This document shows, in pieces, positions 10,683 to 20,522 of a DNA stretch of 64,000 nt. Source of the DNA: Henningerozyma blattae CBS 6284 (lineage: Eukaryota > Ascomycota > Saccharomycetes > Saccharomycetales > Saccharomycetaceae); assembly GCF_000315915.1 (NCBI RefSeq), contig NC_020189.1, forward strand, positions 248,001 through 312,000. Direction: 5' to 3'. Under the pieces are notes generated by a model, which was not told where the DNA came from, did no database searches, and saw only the letters and a program-made list of their open reading frames with translations. Position 1 is the stretch's first letter. Every line of letters begins with the position of its first letter. Made by a program: the position numbers and the translations under genes.

Positions 10683-11366
10683 TTAATGAGAACCAGCACC
10701 TCTGCTGACCTTTTCTAAAACAGTTTCATAAGCAACTTCAGAGAAATCAGTACCTTGAATATCAGAAGAAACACCGTTTAAAGCTCTTCTCAAAGCATCC
10801 TTAGAGGAAGCGTAAACCATCTTGGATCTAACTGGAGCAGTGTCTGGTGCCCAGGTGAAAAAGATGATCTTGGATCTCTTACCTTCAGTACCACTGATTT
10901 CGTATTCGAAATCATAGACAGCATATAAACAATCATTTTCTGGTAATTTTTCCAAAAAGGTATCATAAGATTCATCCTTGGAAGTTTCTTTAACAATAAT
11001 TTCAGTCTTAGCATCATTTAAAGCGTATAAAACAAACTTGTACTTCTTACCTAATTTCAAATCGTTGAAGGCTTTTAAAGATTCATCTGCAACAGCAATA
11101 CTAATCGAAAACAAAAAGAATACGTTATTTAGAAATTGATAAATTGTAGGAAACATTTAAATTGAAATGGAAAGTATATGTATATACTCCCTGATTTCCT
11201 ATTTTTATTCAATTCAAAAAAGTTATTGTTAGTATAAATAAAGTTTTAAAAAAAAAAATTCATTTACATTGCTAAATAAAACTCAATTGAATTATTAACA
11301 TTTCAATTATACTTTCAACAATTGACTCGCAGTTGGAATTCTTAAAACATACCCAGATCTAGACAT
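10683..11366 (-). CDS. COF1: Cofilin, two exons
   Basis: Actin-severing and depolymerising ADF/cofilin. The spliced CDS is complement(join(10683..11100,11353..11366)), 143 aa, exactly the S. cerevisiae length. Exon 1 encodes MSRSG and splits a Gly codon. The donor is GTATGT (on + at 11347-11352) and the acceptor is GATTAG just before 11100, so exon 2 begins [15 protein letters not shown]. The actin-binding helix contains [20 protein letters not shown]. The intron is 252 nt and has a perfect TACTAAC (+ 11228-11234). An unspliced reading gives a false hydrophobic N-terminus. The upstream flank holds a Reb1-type site at 11676-11682. Confidence 0.95.
11101..11352 (-). other. COF1 intron
   Basis: 252-nt intron: donor GTATGT at 11352-11347, consensus branch site TACTAAC at 11234-11228, acceptor TAG at 11103-11101. 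The phase joins GG|T to restore the Gly codon of MSRSG. The branch-to-acceptor distance of ~125 nt is long. Confidence 0.9.
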
Positions 11367-12382
11367 TTTTTAATTATTATTTAAGTGAGATATTATTTCA
11401 ATAAAGTTTATTAAACTTGTTAAGTTCTCTATTTTAGAGCAAAAAATTTAAAAGAAAACTAAAACAAATTAAAAACAAAGCGAAAAAGATTATAATTGAC
11501 CTTAAAAACGAGAAATAAAAATATTAAATAACAAGTTATTAATAGTTTTTCAATGTTATTTATCCAAAGTTGAACAAATTTTAATAATTAATTGTGCAAC
11601 ACTAAGAAACCTCGAAAGGGGCAAACAAACTAAACTGAGTTCGGGAACTTCCCAAATTCGCATGAGGGAAAAGGGCGGGTAACTGTGGGGAGGAAAGTGA
11701 TAAATTTGGTGTTAAATTAAATAAATTGAAAAGCTCGAGCTTATATAAAGGGTAATAGTCAAAACTTCCTTATATCTACCACTAAATGTCTTTAATTATT
11801 TATAGATTAAATTATGGGCATAAAACTTGTAATATTTCCCATAATGAATATACAAGAACTACATTAAAGTATAACTTTTGCATAAATTATTATGGGTTCT
11901 ATCTTAATGCAATCGATTGTTGATTGTGTCCAATTTTATAAAATATTTTTCAAATAAACCACATTAAATAATAATGAGCAAGTTTGTCTTCGAATATATT
12001 TCCTTACAAGAAAGAAACAAATTTTTAAAATATTGTTTTGCGCTTTTATTTTTTTGAAAGGAGTATACTTGTCAATATTGTATTGAGATCAGCTGTCTTT
12101 TCTATGAACAAACAAAAAGATATGCCTTTATATGAGTTGAGAAAATCAAAAAACAACAACAACAAAGGAAGAATAGGTTTTATTCCTTCGTTGAATAAAG
12201 TATCTAATTTATTTAACAAAATCCTATTAACAAAAAATTATTGAAATATTCATTGAAATATACAATAAGGAATACCATCTACTTAAGCCCAATTCTTAAA
12301 ATTTCCTTGGAAAAGTACAATAATTATTCTATCACTAAAATATCAATTTTAAGATAGCAAGTATTACAATACAACAAAAAAG
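11367..12382. other. COF1 promoter side and gene-poor AT-rich DNA
   Basis: Contains the Reb1-like site and an HSE-like TTCnnGAA pair near 11640-11647, then AT-rich DNA. One short plus-strand ORF occurs (first ATG near 12104, about 46 codons, MPLYELRKSKNNNN in the middle). I do not recognise it and cannot support it as a gene. Confidence 0.5.
11676..11682 (-). promoter_or_regulatory. Reb1-type site (CGGGTAA on +, TTACCCG on -) upstream of COF1
   Basis: Exact match to the yeast Reb1 core TTACCCG, 310 bp upstream of the COF1 start, in a locally GC-rich patch (11590-11695). General-regulatory-factor sites of this kind mark nucleosome-free promoters. Confidence 0.5.
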
Positions 12383-12728
12383 TTATTTTCTTGTAGTTCC
12401 AAATTCTTTATTTGTTTTAAAGCCATTCAATGTATGGCTTGGAGAATTATTTAAATAAGATTCAATCTTAGTTGGTGTAACATGATTAATAATCCTGGAA
12501 TTTGGTATTTCTTGTTCTACCTCCGCAATATTAAAGTTAATTTTTTCCAAAATATCTTCTAGTACACTCTTATATAGGCTCAATTTTCTTATTTCCTCCT
12601 TAATATCATCTTCTTCAGGTGTTTTAATTATCGTAGAGTTTATTAAAAGGGTTTTTATTGAGTAAATATCTGATCTCCAAAAATAATTCTTCAGAAGAAG
12701 ATAAAAAAAACTTTCAATAAAAATTAAT
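12383..12728 (-). pseudogene. Unidentified open frame of ~115 codons with no Met codon: orphan exon or gene relic
   Basis: The minus frame is open from an in-frame TAA near 12729 to a TAA at 12383 and contains no ATG. The sequence looks protein-like: a charged helical middle TPEEDDIKEEIRKLSLYKSV, then LEDILEKINFNIAEVEQEIP and a Ser/Asn/Thr-rich end. A stop-free run of this length is unlikely by chance in ~75% AT DNA. I found no clear GTATGT donor with a matching branch site upstream, so either a first exon is hidden or the gene has decayed. Family not recognised. Confidence 0.35.
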
Positions 12729-12729
12729 T

Positions 12730-13637
12730 ATAAATATTGCTAATTATTTCGAAGGAATAGCATCTTAGCAATAAAAAATGAAATAAAAAAACACATTAAA
12801 AAAACCAGGATATAATGGGTAAACGCCAAGCATTTAGAACCCAATTTAACTACCGTGGGGATATTTAGGAAAGTTTAAGGTGTTTTTCTTAAAACTCTGA
12901 TAATTATAATATACTGGAGAAAAGTTATGTATAAAGTCAATATAATACCATTAGAGCAATAATAGATACATATTAATTTTTTAATATTGTAATTCAAAAC
13001 TTAAAATAAATGTATCTATTGCATAATTACCAAGTAAAATTACATTTACTAATTTTTTTGTAGTACTAGGATAATATATTGGAAGATAATATTAACATTT
13101 AATTTTTTTCTCAAAAGGTATAAAAAGAGGTTTAAACCTTTAATTGGCAAGGGTGCTTTTAAAAAAAAAATAAACTTCCAAAATTAATATATATATATTT
13201 GATTATTGTATAGAGAATATTCCTCAAATAATCAAATATCAATATCTAAGGTAAAAGGTGAAAAATAGATAAGCTCTTTATTTATTTATTTTTTTTTTTT
13301 TCAAAAAGGCTTCCCCAAACATTACTGCAACATAGATTTACTTTAAAAACCAGTATGGAATAAAATGATGCAATCGTATAAAAATAAAACTGACTATAAT
13401 TTACATTCAAAGTTTAGCCTTAAATTATAACAATATTACTGTTACCCTCCTTATAGAACGGTGATTCAGTTAGGTGTGTGGTGTACCGATGCAGTACATT
13501 GCTTTTCCATTGTACTATTAATGGCTGGGATCTAGCAATACAAATATATATATTTTGACACGAAAATTGTAGTCAAATATTGCTTTTTAAACCAATTATC
13601 ACACATACTAATTACCAATTATACTGTTGAATGTTAA
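12730..13637. other. AT-rich spacer upstream of LDB18
   Basis: No gene seen. It contains homopolymer runs and a small inverted repeat AGTACA...TGTACT near 13493-13516, about 120 bp before the LDB18 start. Confidence 0.5.
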
Positions 13638-14177
13638 ATGATAACAACTTCCATCTTCTTGGATTCTCTTGAAGAACGATTGGAATGTATTGAAAATAGT
13701 TTGGGAAAAATAGATGACTCCGAAAATAATTATTCATTTCAAAATAAAATTGATGAAATCCAAACTGTTCTAACAGAGTTATTACCATCATCAGAAAAAT
13801 ATGATTGGTCTGTTATCCAAGATGATGATTATTGTAGTTTATCACACTCTACACCAAAAGAGCTCGAAATTCCTAATGAATTTATCTTGGATGATTGCAT
13901 TAATGATCTAAATCTAATGCTAAGTGATTTAACCAAGCTAACTAACAGTCACAATGAACTCTTAGAATTAGAGCTCTTGAATTGTAGTCAAACTCCTACA
14001 AATATTAGAAGCGTTGAAGAAAATATATGCACACAGAATTTAACAAAATTCCCTAATTTAATTAGGGAATGCAATCTCCTATTGGTAAAATCATTAGCAG
14101 TATCAGACCGATTTGCAGGTATAGAGTCCAAATATAAGGAGATACTACACAACTTACAGAAAAATCAAAAGCATTAG
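13638..14177 (+). CDS. LDB18: Dynactin subunit Ldb18 (p24-like)
   Basis: 179 aa, the same length as recalled for S. cerevisiae Ldb18 (YLL049W). The protein is small, acidic and mostly helical, with coiled-coil heptads at the front (LDSLEERLECIENSLGKID) and in the last third. Ldb18 links the Arp1 filament and Nip100 in the dynactin complex that supports dynein-driven spindle positioning. Primary-sequence conservation in this family is weak, so the call leans on position: plus strand, between COF1 and CBP2. The chosen ATG (13638) is preceded closely by an out-of-frame ATG at 13631. Confidence 0.8.
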   Translation: MITTSIFLDSLEERLECIENSLGKIDDSENNYSFQNKIDEIQTVLTELLPSSEKYDWSVIQDDDYCSLSHSTPKELEIPNEFILDDCINDLNLMLSDLTKLTNSHNELLELELLNCSQTPTNIRSVEENICTQNLTKFPNLIRECNLLLVKSLAVSDRFAGIESKYKEILHNLQKNQKH

Positions 14178-14287
14178 TTAGCAATTTCCTTTCAAAACTA
14201 TATAAATATAACCATAATTGTATATATAGATCTACATACCTTTTAACGAGATGCTGCTATTTATTTATTTACAGTTGTGATAAAATT

Positions 14288-16465
14288 TTAATAGAATTGG
14301 TTCTTATTTGGAGGACTTCTTCTATGAAACCTTTCGATAACGTCATTAATAACTTCAGTACTTTTTCTAGGGACATATTCATTGGATTTCTTGTATAGAT
14401 AGACAGTCATTTTTTCATTTATTACTGTTCTATCTACACATATGAACTTTTCGGTATCCTTAGTATTAGATATATCTGGAGTAATGGTGAATGGAAATTT
14501 TGTACAGAATTTGATGAAGAATATATTTTCTGGGTTTATTATTTCTTTTAGTTCAAGAATAATTTTCCAATTTGTGAAGATCTCTTTATGTTTTATAGTG
14601 ATCGGCTTGCATCTTACGAATTTGTCTTTATATATACCATGTTCTAATAGTAAAATATGCTCCATTATTTGGAAGTACATTTTACCTTCATCAAGTAATT
14701 GTTGATGTTTCTCAGGGCTATCTTTCAAGTTTTTGGGCTCATCTAAGATATATATTGATTGAAGATCTTTAGGTAAAGCTAGATCAATATATTTAAATAC
14801 ATTTGGATAAAATATTTTGGTCCACTTAGATTCTTTAAAAACTGAATTAAGTACTCGAATTTGGTTCGATAAAAATGGTGCTCTTTCAATATCGTTTAGC
14901 CCAAGTGATGAGTTTTTTTTTGCAGTACACACTATTAAGGAAGCATACAATTGTAAATCTGATATAAGCTTATCAAATTGAACTTTAATATCACCAATTT
15001 CTTCACTAGTATCTGGCATTGGAATACTTTCCAATTTATTTAATTGATCCAACATGTATAGATCAATTGGTGAATAAGGTATAGGTTTCATATCTACCTT
15101 GATATGTTGTTTTTTTGAATTTCGAGGGACGCTAGTGTACTCTACATTTTTTTGATTAACATTTGCACCCTTTTTAATATAACTACCATAAGCGTCAATA
15201 TCGGATTCTTTGTATGCTTTCTTTGGATTTACAACTTGTATTTTTTTTGTTAGTGTATCCTGAAGAAATCTGGGTTCGTGAGATTCATTTTGATTAAAAT
15301 GTCTACAAATTATTGAATAATAATCTGAAATAAATAACCCCATTCTAACAAAAGCATTATAATACAAATAATATTTTGAGAATTCACGAACAATTTGAGA
15401 AGTAAGATAATTGCCAGAAAGAATAACGTTACGAGCAATATCACCAGGACAGGTTCTATCAACATACGCTAGGTTTGGAAGTGGGCTTTGGCCCAAATTT
15501 CTTGTTTCATAAAATAATTTTCTAATACTCCAGAGGTTTTTAAAGTTATCAAATACTCGAAAGAAAGTGTCGTAATCTCTAAAATCTTGACCTTTCATCG
15601 GTTTTATTGGAACAATAGATTTTGAGATCAATTGATATGGATTATTATCGAATTTCATAATATTTGTTGGAAGTAACGAAGATGGTGATTTTAACACATT
15701 TGCAAAGAAGTCATAGTGAGTATTATCATATTGGGGGAATAAGCCAATGGCATCATATCCAGTCGGTACAAATGGAACTTGGTATACTTTTATTTTTGCA
15801 TCAATAATTGGATTCATAACATATTGCAGGTCTTCATTCTTGAGTTCATTTAATTCTAATGACTTAAACAAAGCTGGAGTAACGCCAATACCTCGGCATG
15901 CATTAGAAAAGACTCTATTTGGCCATAAAACATTTGGTATTGTTCTTTTCTCATGATTAGTAAATTTTACTTTTACAGTATTATTGTAATTGAATGGAAC
16001 GTCAAATGGTACAGGAGAATTTTGAGAAGTTGCAGGGAAATCTTTTGCAATGTCCAACAATGTATAACTTCGAACGATTGGATTCATGAATAATTCTTTA
16101 AAGTGTCTGTAATGAGCAACATATCCTGGTCTTGAATGCTTGTTCCTTTTCTTAGGTTTTTTAAAATAACCATTAATGCCCATTAATACTCTAAAATTCC
16201 AAATTGTCTGTTCTTTCTTCATGTCGAGATACAGTAATTCTCTGAGAGATGATAAATGAAGTCTATCAATATTATTATATAAGGTTAGGGTATCTTGAGG
16301 AATCTGTTTTCGGGTATAAATACCTTTCCTCTTATCTAATTCCCTTAATGTATTTGATCTAACATATGGCATATTGTTTTGAAATGTTAGGGCAAGATCT
16401 CTGGGTTTTCTTCTCAATACAGAGAAGAACAAGGCTGTCCAATAATTAGATGCACCTAACGTCAT
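14288..16465 (-). CDS. CBP2: Mitochondrial group I intron splicing factor Cbp2 (probable)
   Basis: 725 aa from the first ATG (16463-16465); the frame runs a few codons further but has no earlier ATG. The N-terminus is basic and hydroxylated with few acids (NYWTALFFSVLRRK), fitting mitochondrial import and resembling the start I recall for S. cerevisiae Cbp2. The rest is a large basic soluble protein without obvious repeats. Cbp2 binds and folds the terminal COB group I intron for splicing. Position supports it: minus strand, between LDB18 and SBP1, as predicted from YHL038C. It is longer than S. cerevisiae Cbp2 (~630 aa). The alternative is another fast-evolving mitochondrial RNA factor. Confidence 0.7.
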   Translation of the reverse strand: MTLGASNYWTALFFSVLRRKPRDLALTFQNNMPYVRSNTLRELDKRKGIYTRKQIPQDTLTLYNNIDRLHLSSLRELLYLDMKKEQTIWNFRVLMGINGYFKKPKKRNKHSRPGYVAHYRHFKELFMNPIVRSYTLLDIAKDFPATSQNSPVPFDVPFNYNNTVKVKFTNHEKRTIPNVLWPNRVFSNACRGIGVTPALFKSLELNELKNEDLQYVMNPIIDAKIKVYQVPFVPTGYDAIGLFPQYDNTHYDFFANVLKSPSSLLPTNIMKFDNNPYQLISKSIVPIKPMKGQDFRDYDTFFRVFDNFKNLWSIRKLFYETRNLGQSPLPNLAYVDRTCPGDIARNVILSGNYLTSQIVREFSKYYLYYNAFVRMGLFISDYYSIICRHFNQNESHEPRFLQDTLTKKIQVVNPKKAYKESDIDAYGSYIKKGANVNQKNVEYTSVPRNSKKQHIKVDMKPIPYSPIDLYMLDQLNKLESIPMPDTSEEIGDIKVQFDKLISDLQLYASLIVCTAKKNSSLGLNDIERAPFLSNQIRVLNSVFKESKWTKIFYPNVFKYIDLALPKDLQSIYILDEPKNLKDSPEKHQQLLDEGKMYFQIMEHILLLEHGIYKDKFVRCKPITIKHKEIFTNWKIILELKEIINPENIFFIKFCTKFPFTITPDISNTKDTEKFICVDRTVINEKMTVYLYKKSNEYVPRKSTEVINDVIERFHRRSPPNKNQFY

Positions 16466-17314
16466 TTTACAAACAGGGAACAACTACTTGGAATTTTAAT
16501 GGCCTCAGTTAACGGGCTTCTTTATCTAGTTAAAGGTTGCATTGCTAATAAGGGTGGGCATCTCTTGTAATAAAAATAGCCTTATATTCAGAATCGAAAT
16601 TTCCAGTTACTTTAACGAATGGCTATATTAGTAACCCGGACTTATATTACGCGAAAATATTTGTATGATATCAAAGTATAATAATAAAAACTTCAATGAT
16701 AATATAATAAGACCACGTCACATTATGTACACTATTAAAATGAAGGACTTATAGCAAAATAAATGTGAAGAAATTGTGCTAAGTATAACCATTTCTATAA
16801 TACGTTCTTTTATAGGTTCAACGATGAACCAAAGTAAAATGAGTGTATACAAAATTACACAGTAAAAAAACAAACAAACTTAGTATCTTATAAATATATA
16901 TAGAAAGAGGGACATCAAAGCTAAAATAAATAATCGTATTTGAGAACTATTGCATTGGAAAAGAAAAGACGAATGAATGGTGCTGATATAATGGTGTTCT
17001 AATAGAAACAAACAAAAAACAAACAAATAGACGGTGAGTGGTTAGTTAAACAAAAATATATATATATAATTCCTATATTAACAACGTTAAAAATGTAAAA
17101 CTTGAAAAAAAGTATTAATTTGCAAATGTAAATAATTATTCTTTTAAATAAAAAATCAATTAAATTTATTTTTAATCCTAATTATTTCTAAATTTTATTA
17201 TTAGTCGTAGGTAAGTAAATTTTAATTCTTTATGTTATTTGTAGTTAGGTAAGTAAATGAGTTATGGGAAGTTGAATAAGTATGTAGTATGGAGGAAGAG
17301 GAGGTGAAATATAC
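16466..17314. other. Spacer between CBP2 start and SBP1/RNP1 end
   Basis: AT-rich, with TA repeats near 17056-17068 and no gene. It must hold the CBP2 promoter and the SBP1/RNP1 terminator. Confidence 0.6.
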
Positions 17315-18220
17315 TTATTCTTCAGCTTCAGCATCAGAATCGGAATCAGAATCGGAATCAGAATCAGAGTCTTCATTTTCATCGTCATGTTCATTTTCTT
17401 CATAAACTGGCTTCTTAGCAGCAACATCTAACGCTAAGTCTCTTTCTTTGAAAGATTTACCTTGGAATTCTTCTACCTTGGCATTAATGTCGACACCTTC
17501 AACAAAGGTAACAAAAGCGATACCTCTATTCATTCTCTTTGAAAAGAAGAATCTCTTGGTTTTGACGTCTCTCATTCTTCTCATTGGTAATACAACTAAT
17601 TCTGGTGTTGTACCAAAAAATTCTGCTAGTTCTTCTTTGGTGGTGTTATAATCAACATTATTAACATAAATGGTATCAGTAGATCTCTCCATTTCATCTA
17701 ATGGAATCTTATCCTTTTTTGGTGGAGCTGGAATTGCAGGTCCATGAATATATCTGCCACCTCTACCACCTCTGAACGAACCTCTACCGCCTCTAAATGA
17801 AGAACCGCCACGACCGCCTCTGAAGCCACCACGGCCGCCTCTGAAGCCACCTCTACCGCCTCTGAAGCCATTGCTATTATAATTGTATTGTTGACGGTTT
17901 TCTAGTTGGGTTTGGGTTAGAACTCTTCTGATAACAATAGGTCTATCATTAATAACTTCATCATCATATCTTTTTTTAATTTCTAAAGGATCAATCTTAT
18001 TTGGATATTTTACAAATGCATGTCTTGTTTGAATATATCTGCCATCTCTTTTATTGATAATTGGGATTTCGACTTCAACATCCTTACCGAAAACTGCTTT
18101 TAATTCTTCGACAGTTGCATTGGCATCCAGATTACCAATAAAAACTGTGGTTTCTGGATCTGGGATATATTTCTTTGTAGCTGGAGCAACATGAGTTTCA
18201 ACTGGAGCTTCTGTAGACAT
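17315..18220 (-). CDS. SBP1: RNA-binding protein with two RRMs flanking an RGG box (Sbp1/Rnp1)
   Basis: 301 aa. RRM1 is ~24-103 (RNP2-like TVFIGNL). An RGG box at ~119-153 is built from repeated FRGGRGG units. RRM2 is ~172-258 (TIYVNNVDY and GIAFVTF). An acidic Ser-Asp repeat tail follows, encoded by a 6-bp-type repeat at about 17316-17375. In S. cerevisiae Sbp1 binds eIF4G through the RGG box, represses translation and promotes decapping; Rnp1 is its duplicate paralog. The RRM-RGG-RRM order matches Sbp1. The locus corresponds to YHL034C/YLL046C, so a single symbol cannot be fixed. The start ATG is 18218-18220. Confidence 0.88.
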   Translation of the reverse strand: MSTEAPVETHVAPATKKYIPDPETTVFIGNLDANATVEELKAVFGKDVEVEIPIINKRDGRYIQTRHAFVKYPNKIDPLEIKKRYDDEVINDRPIVIRRVLTQTQLENRQQYNYNSNGFRGGRGGFRGGRGGFRGGRGGSSFRGGRGSFRGGRGGRYIHGPAIPAPPKKDKIPLDEMERSTDTIYVNNVDYNTTKEELAEFFGTTPELVVLPMRRMRDVKTKRFFFSKRMNRGIAFVTFVEGVDINAKVEEFQGKSFKERDLALDVAAKKPVYEENEHDDENEDSDSDSDSDSDSDAEAEE

Positions 18221-18680
18221 TATTTTATCGTAATTCTAATTTTATTTGATTTTATTTGCTAACTTTAAAGTTACTTTTAATTTGATTTTATCTTATTTCA
18301 GTTTAATCTTAAATATCCCCCCTTTAACTTGTTTTCTTTCCGTTCTTTACTGAATGGCTGTTTTACAATTATAAGTGAATATATATCAATTTGAGTACTA
18401 TTTGATTTTCTGTAATCTTATACCAAAAAAAAATAATATATATATATATATACATATATATGATAAGAGACTCTAATTCAAACAATTATAAACGACCAAT
18501 TATACTCAATGGCCAATTTCTTTTCCTTTATTTAAGAGAAAAGATTTTCATTCATTACCTTTGCTTCCTTGCTTACTTCCAGCTTTTCCGGCCGCCACTG
18601 GAATTACAACTCTTCATTTCCCCGTTTTCCGAAACTTGAAAGTTCAACTTGTGCTGAGCTTTCAAAGGGGACTACGCCCG

Positions 18681-18712
18681 TTACCCGACCTAATGCAATG
18701 CAGGCACGTGAC
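18681..18712. promoter_or_regulatory. Reb1-type TTACCCG and Cbf1-type CACGTGAC in the SBP1/RNP1 upstream region
   Basis: TTACCCG at 18681-18687 and CACGTGAC at 18705-18712, 460-490 bp upstream of the SBP1 start, inside a GC-rich patch of an otherwise AT-rich spacer. Both are exact matches to known yeast factor cores. Confidence 0.5.
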
Positions 18713-19065
18713 AGGGCTTAAGAGACGTGCCTTACTGGTATAATTCTTACAAATTATGTCATGTATTTCATCCAATTATTTTCAATAGAATATTTTTATT
18801 AAGAAAGAGATGAATACTGTTGAGTGTATCAAAAGAGTTAGTATATATTGTAATGATTATTCCACATTGTTCTTTTATTATCTTATTAGAAATAAAAGCA
18901 GTAGATAGTTTGCTCTAGGGTTTTAACACTATACTTATTTAACAATAAACTTAAATGTTCAAATCAATTTTATTACAATAATTTTGATCAATTTGTGTTT
19001 CCTCATGTAGCAAAGGAATACTTAAATATACAATATTTAATTGTATGTGTTGTACTTCAACGACA

Positions 19066-19120
19066 AGCTTTAGATGGCCGAATAGTATACTGCTTTCGAG
19101 AATATCGGATCATCTAAGCT
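19066..19120. repeat. Imperfect inverted repeat able to form a long hairpin
   Basis: The left arm begins AGCTTTAGATG and continues GCCGAATA. The right arm is TATCGG-ATCATCTAAGCT. The arms pair over ~18 positions with a bulged T, a bulged A and one mismatched step, leaving a ~17-nt loop. It could be a structured RNA, a protein site or a relic. Confidence 0.55.
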
Positions 19121-20522
19121 ACAGGTTAATAGTATTCGTTATATCGTATTATATTACCTATGAAAGTAATGATCTGGAAGATATCTTAAATAAGACAGAA
19201 AGACTATTATAGAATCTTTGAATTAACTTTCTGAAATTCTAATATTGATAGTTACTATTACTTTGACTTCCCACACTCTGGATAATGTCAAGGATAAATG
19301 ACTATATACTTTAATCTAAGTTTCCCTTTATAATTCATTAATAATAACCGTGTATATTTTCTCTTTCAAATTGATATAAATAATTTGAAGTGAATTTACG
19401 TGTAATATACAGCGTATATACTCCAAAAATGACTTTTATTTCTTTTAAATTATTTGATATATATTTATTCATGATTACTTTGCTTAAGAAGAATCTGTCA
19501 TGAGTTTGTAACATAGAAGAAAGATTCAAGTTTCTCGGCCGAATACTGTTCGGCTCCGACATCTGATTATTCCAAAAAATTTAATAAAGAAAGCAATTAT
19601 TCGGCCGAATTAAAACTAATTGAAAGTGAATTACTTGCCATTTGCTAGCTTAAACAAAACTCAATATTTTTACTTAAATGAAGAAGAAACTAATATCTGC
19701 TATTATAAAAATTTCAAGACTTGATTTACAAAACTGTTTTTATCCCACTAAACTTGAAACAATTTTTAGGCAAACTTCCTCACATTTTTAAATAGAATAT
19801 ATCCAGATTTACAATTATGCGGTAGAGTTTATTTTTTTTACTCTATTAGACACTAAAAGTGACGAGCTAGAAATATTTTATCAAGAGTATTTCAAAATAT
19901 TAGTTTCAATAGTTTGTACAAATAAGATTTATAAGTATTGTTTTCTTCTGAGTATTTGAAAGATATTTCAAAGATAAAACTATATTGCCTTATGTAGCAT
20001 ACAATAAATAGTAATATCAGATAAACGGTACCATATTTTTACCGACGAACCCATAAAATCTTGTTTTTAAGTTGTTAAATAGCGGTTTGTAATGCTAAGT
20101 AGCGACAATTTATTAAAGCAAAAACTACGAAATCTTAAATTTCACGTATTAAAATCAAACAGTTCTAAATAAAAAGAAAATTGCAAAACATCAAAAAAAA
20201 AAAAAATACAAAATGATAAGTAATGCAATATATACCATTTATAACAATGTATTTAGTATAACTCTCCCCTAAAAAAATTAAATTAAAGTTTCAAAAAAAA
20301 GGTAATTTGCCAGAAAAAATATTTTTAAAAAATCGGATGATATGTGCGTGTTCGAATCTCAACTGGCTTAATTCTATAAAGATTCTAAAGAATTTTATCG
20401 AAATAGTTATCAATTAAAGATGGGGTACAATGCCATATTTATCTGATATGTTTTAAAAGACATAAAATCAGTTACTATTTATCCATTATATAGTCAAAAC
20501 ACAATAAATCCAATCTGCAAAA

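Larger units (their letters stand above)
18221..20522. other. 2.3-kb gene-poor stretch at a synteny break
   Basis: The left part is the SBP1/RNP1 promoter, with TA repeats at about 18436-18462 and a GC-rich patch 18580-18740. The rest lacks credible long ORFs; a 74-codon minus ORF (19338-19562, beginning MSEPNSIRPRNLNLSS) cannot be excluded. It contains an imperfect hairpin (19066-19120), a short hairpin (19535-19553) and a 12-bp palindrome near 19602, which share GGCCGAAT/CGGCCGAAT cores. This is where gene order switches from the YHL/YLL segment to the YLR/YGR segment. Confidence 0.6.

Noticed and set aside
10683..11156. Unspliced COF1 ORF with a hydrophobic N-terminus that looks like a signal peptide
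   Set aside because: The hydrophobic stretch is translated intron; the conserved MSRSG exon and splice signals give the correct cytosolic cofilin.
18625..18712. Possible point centromere: TTTTCCGAAA (CDEIII-like) plus CACGTGAC (CDEI-like) 70 bp apart
   Set aside because: The order is wrong for a CEN (CDEI lies downstream of the CDEIII-like strand direction) and the DNA between them is GC-rich, not an AT-rich CDEII. It is better read as promoter elements.
20345..20380. GTTCGAATCTC resembling a tRNA T-loop
   Set aside because: The flanking bases do not form a 5-bp T-stem and no A/B-box or acceptor stem can be built around it.
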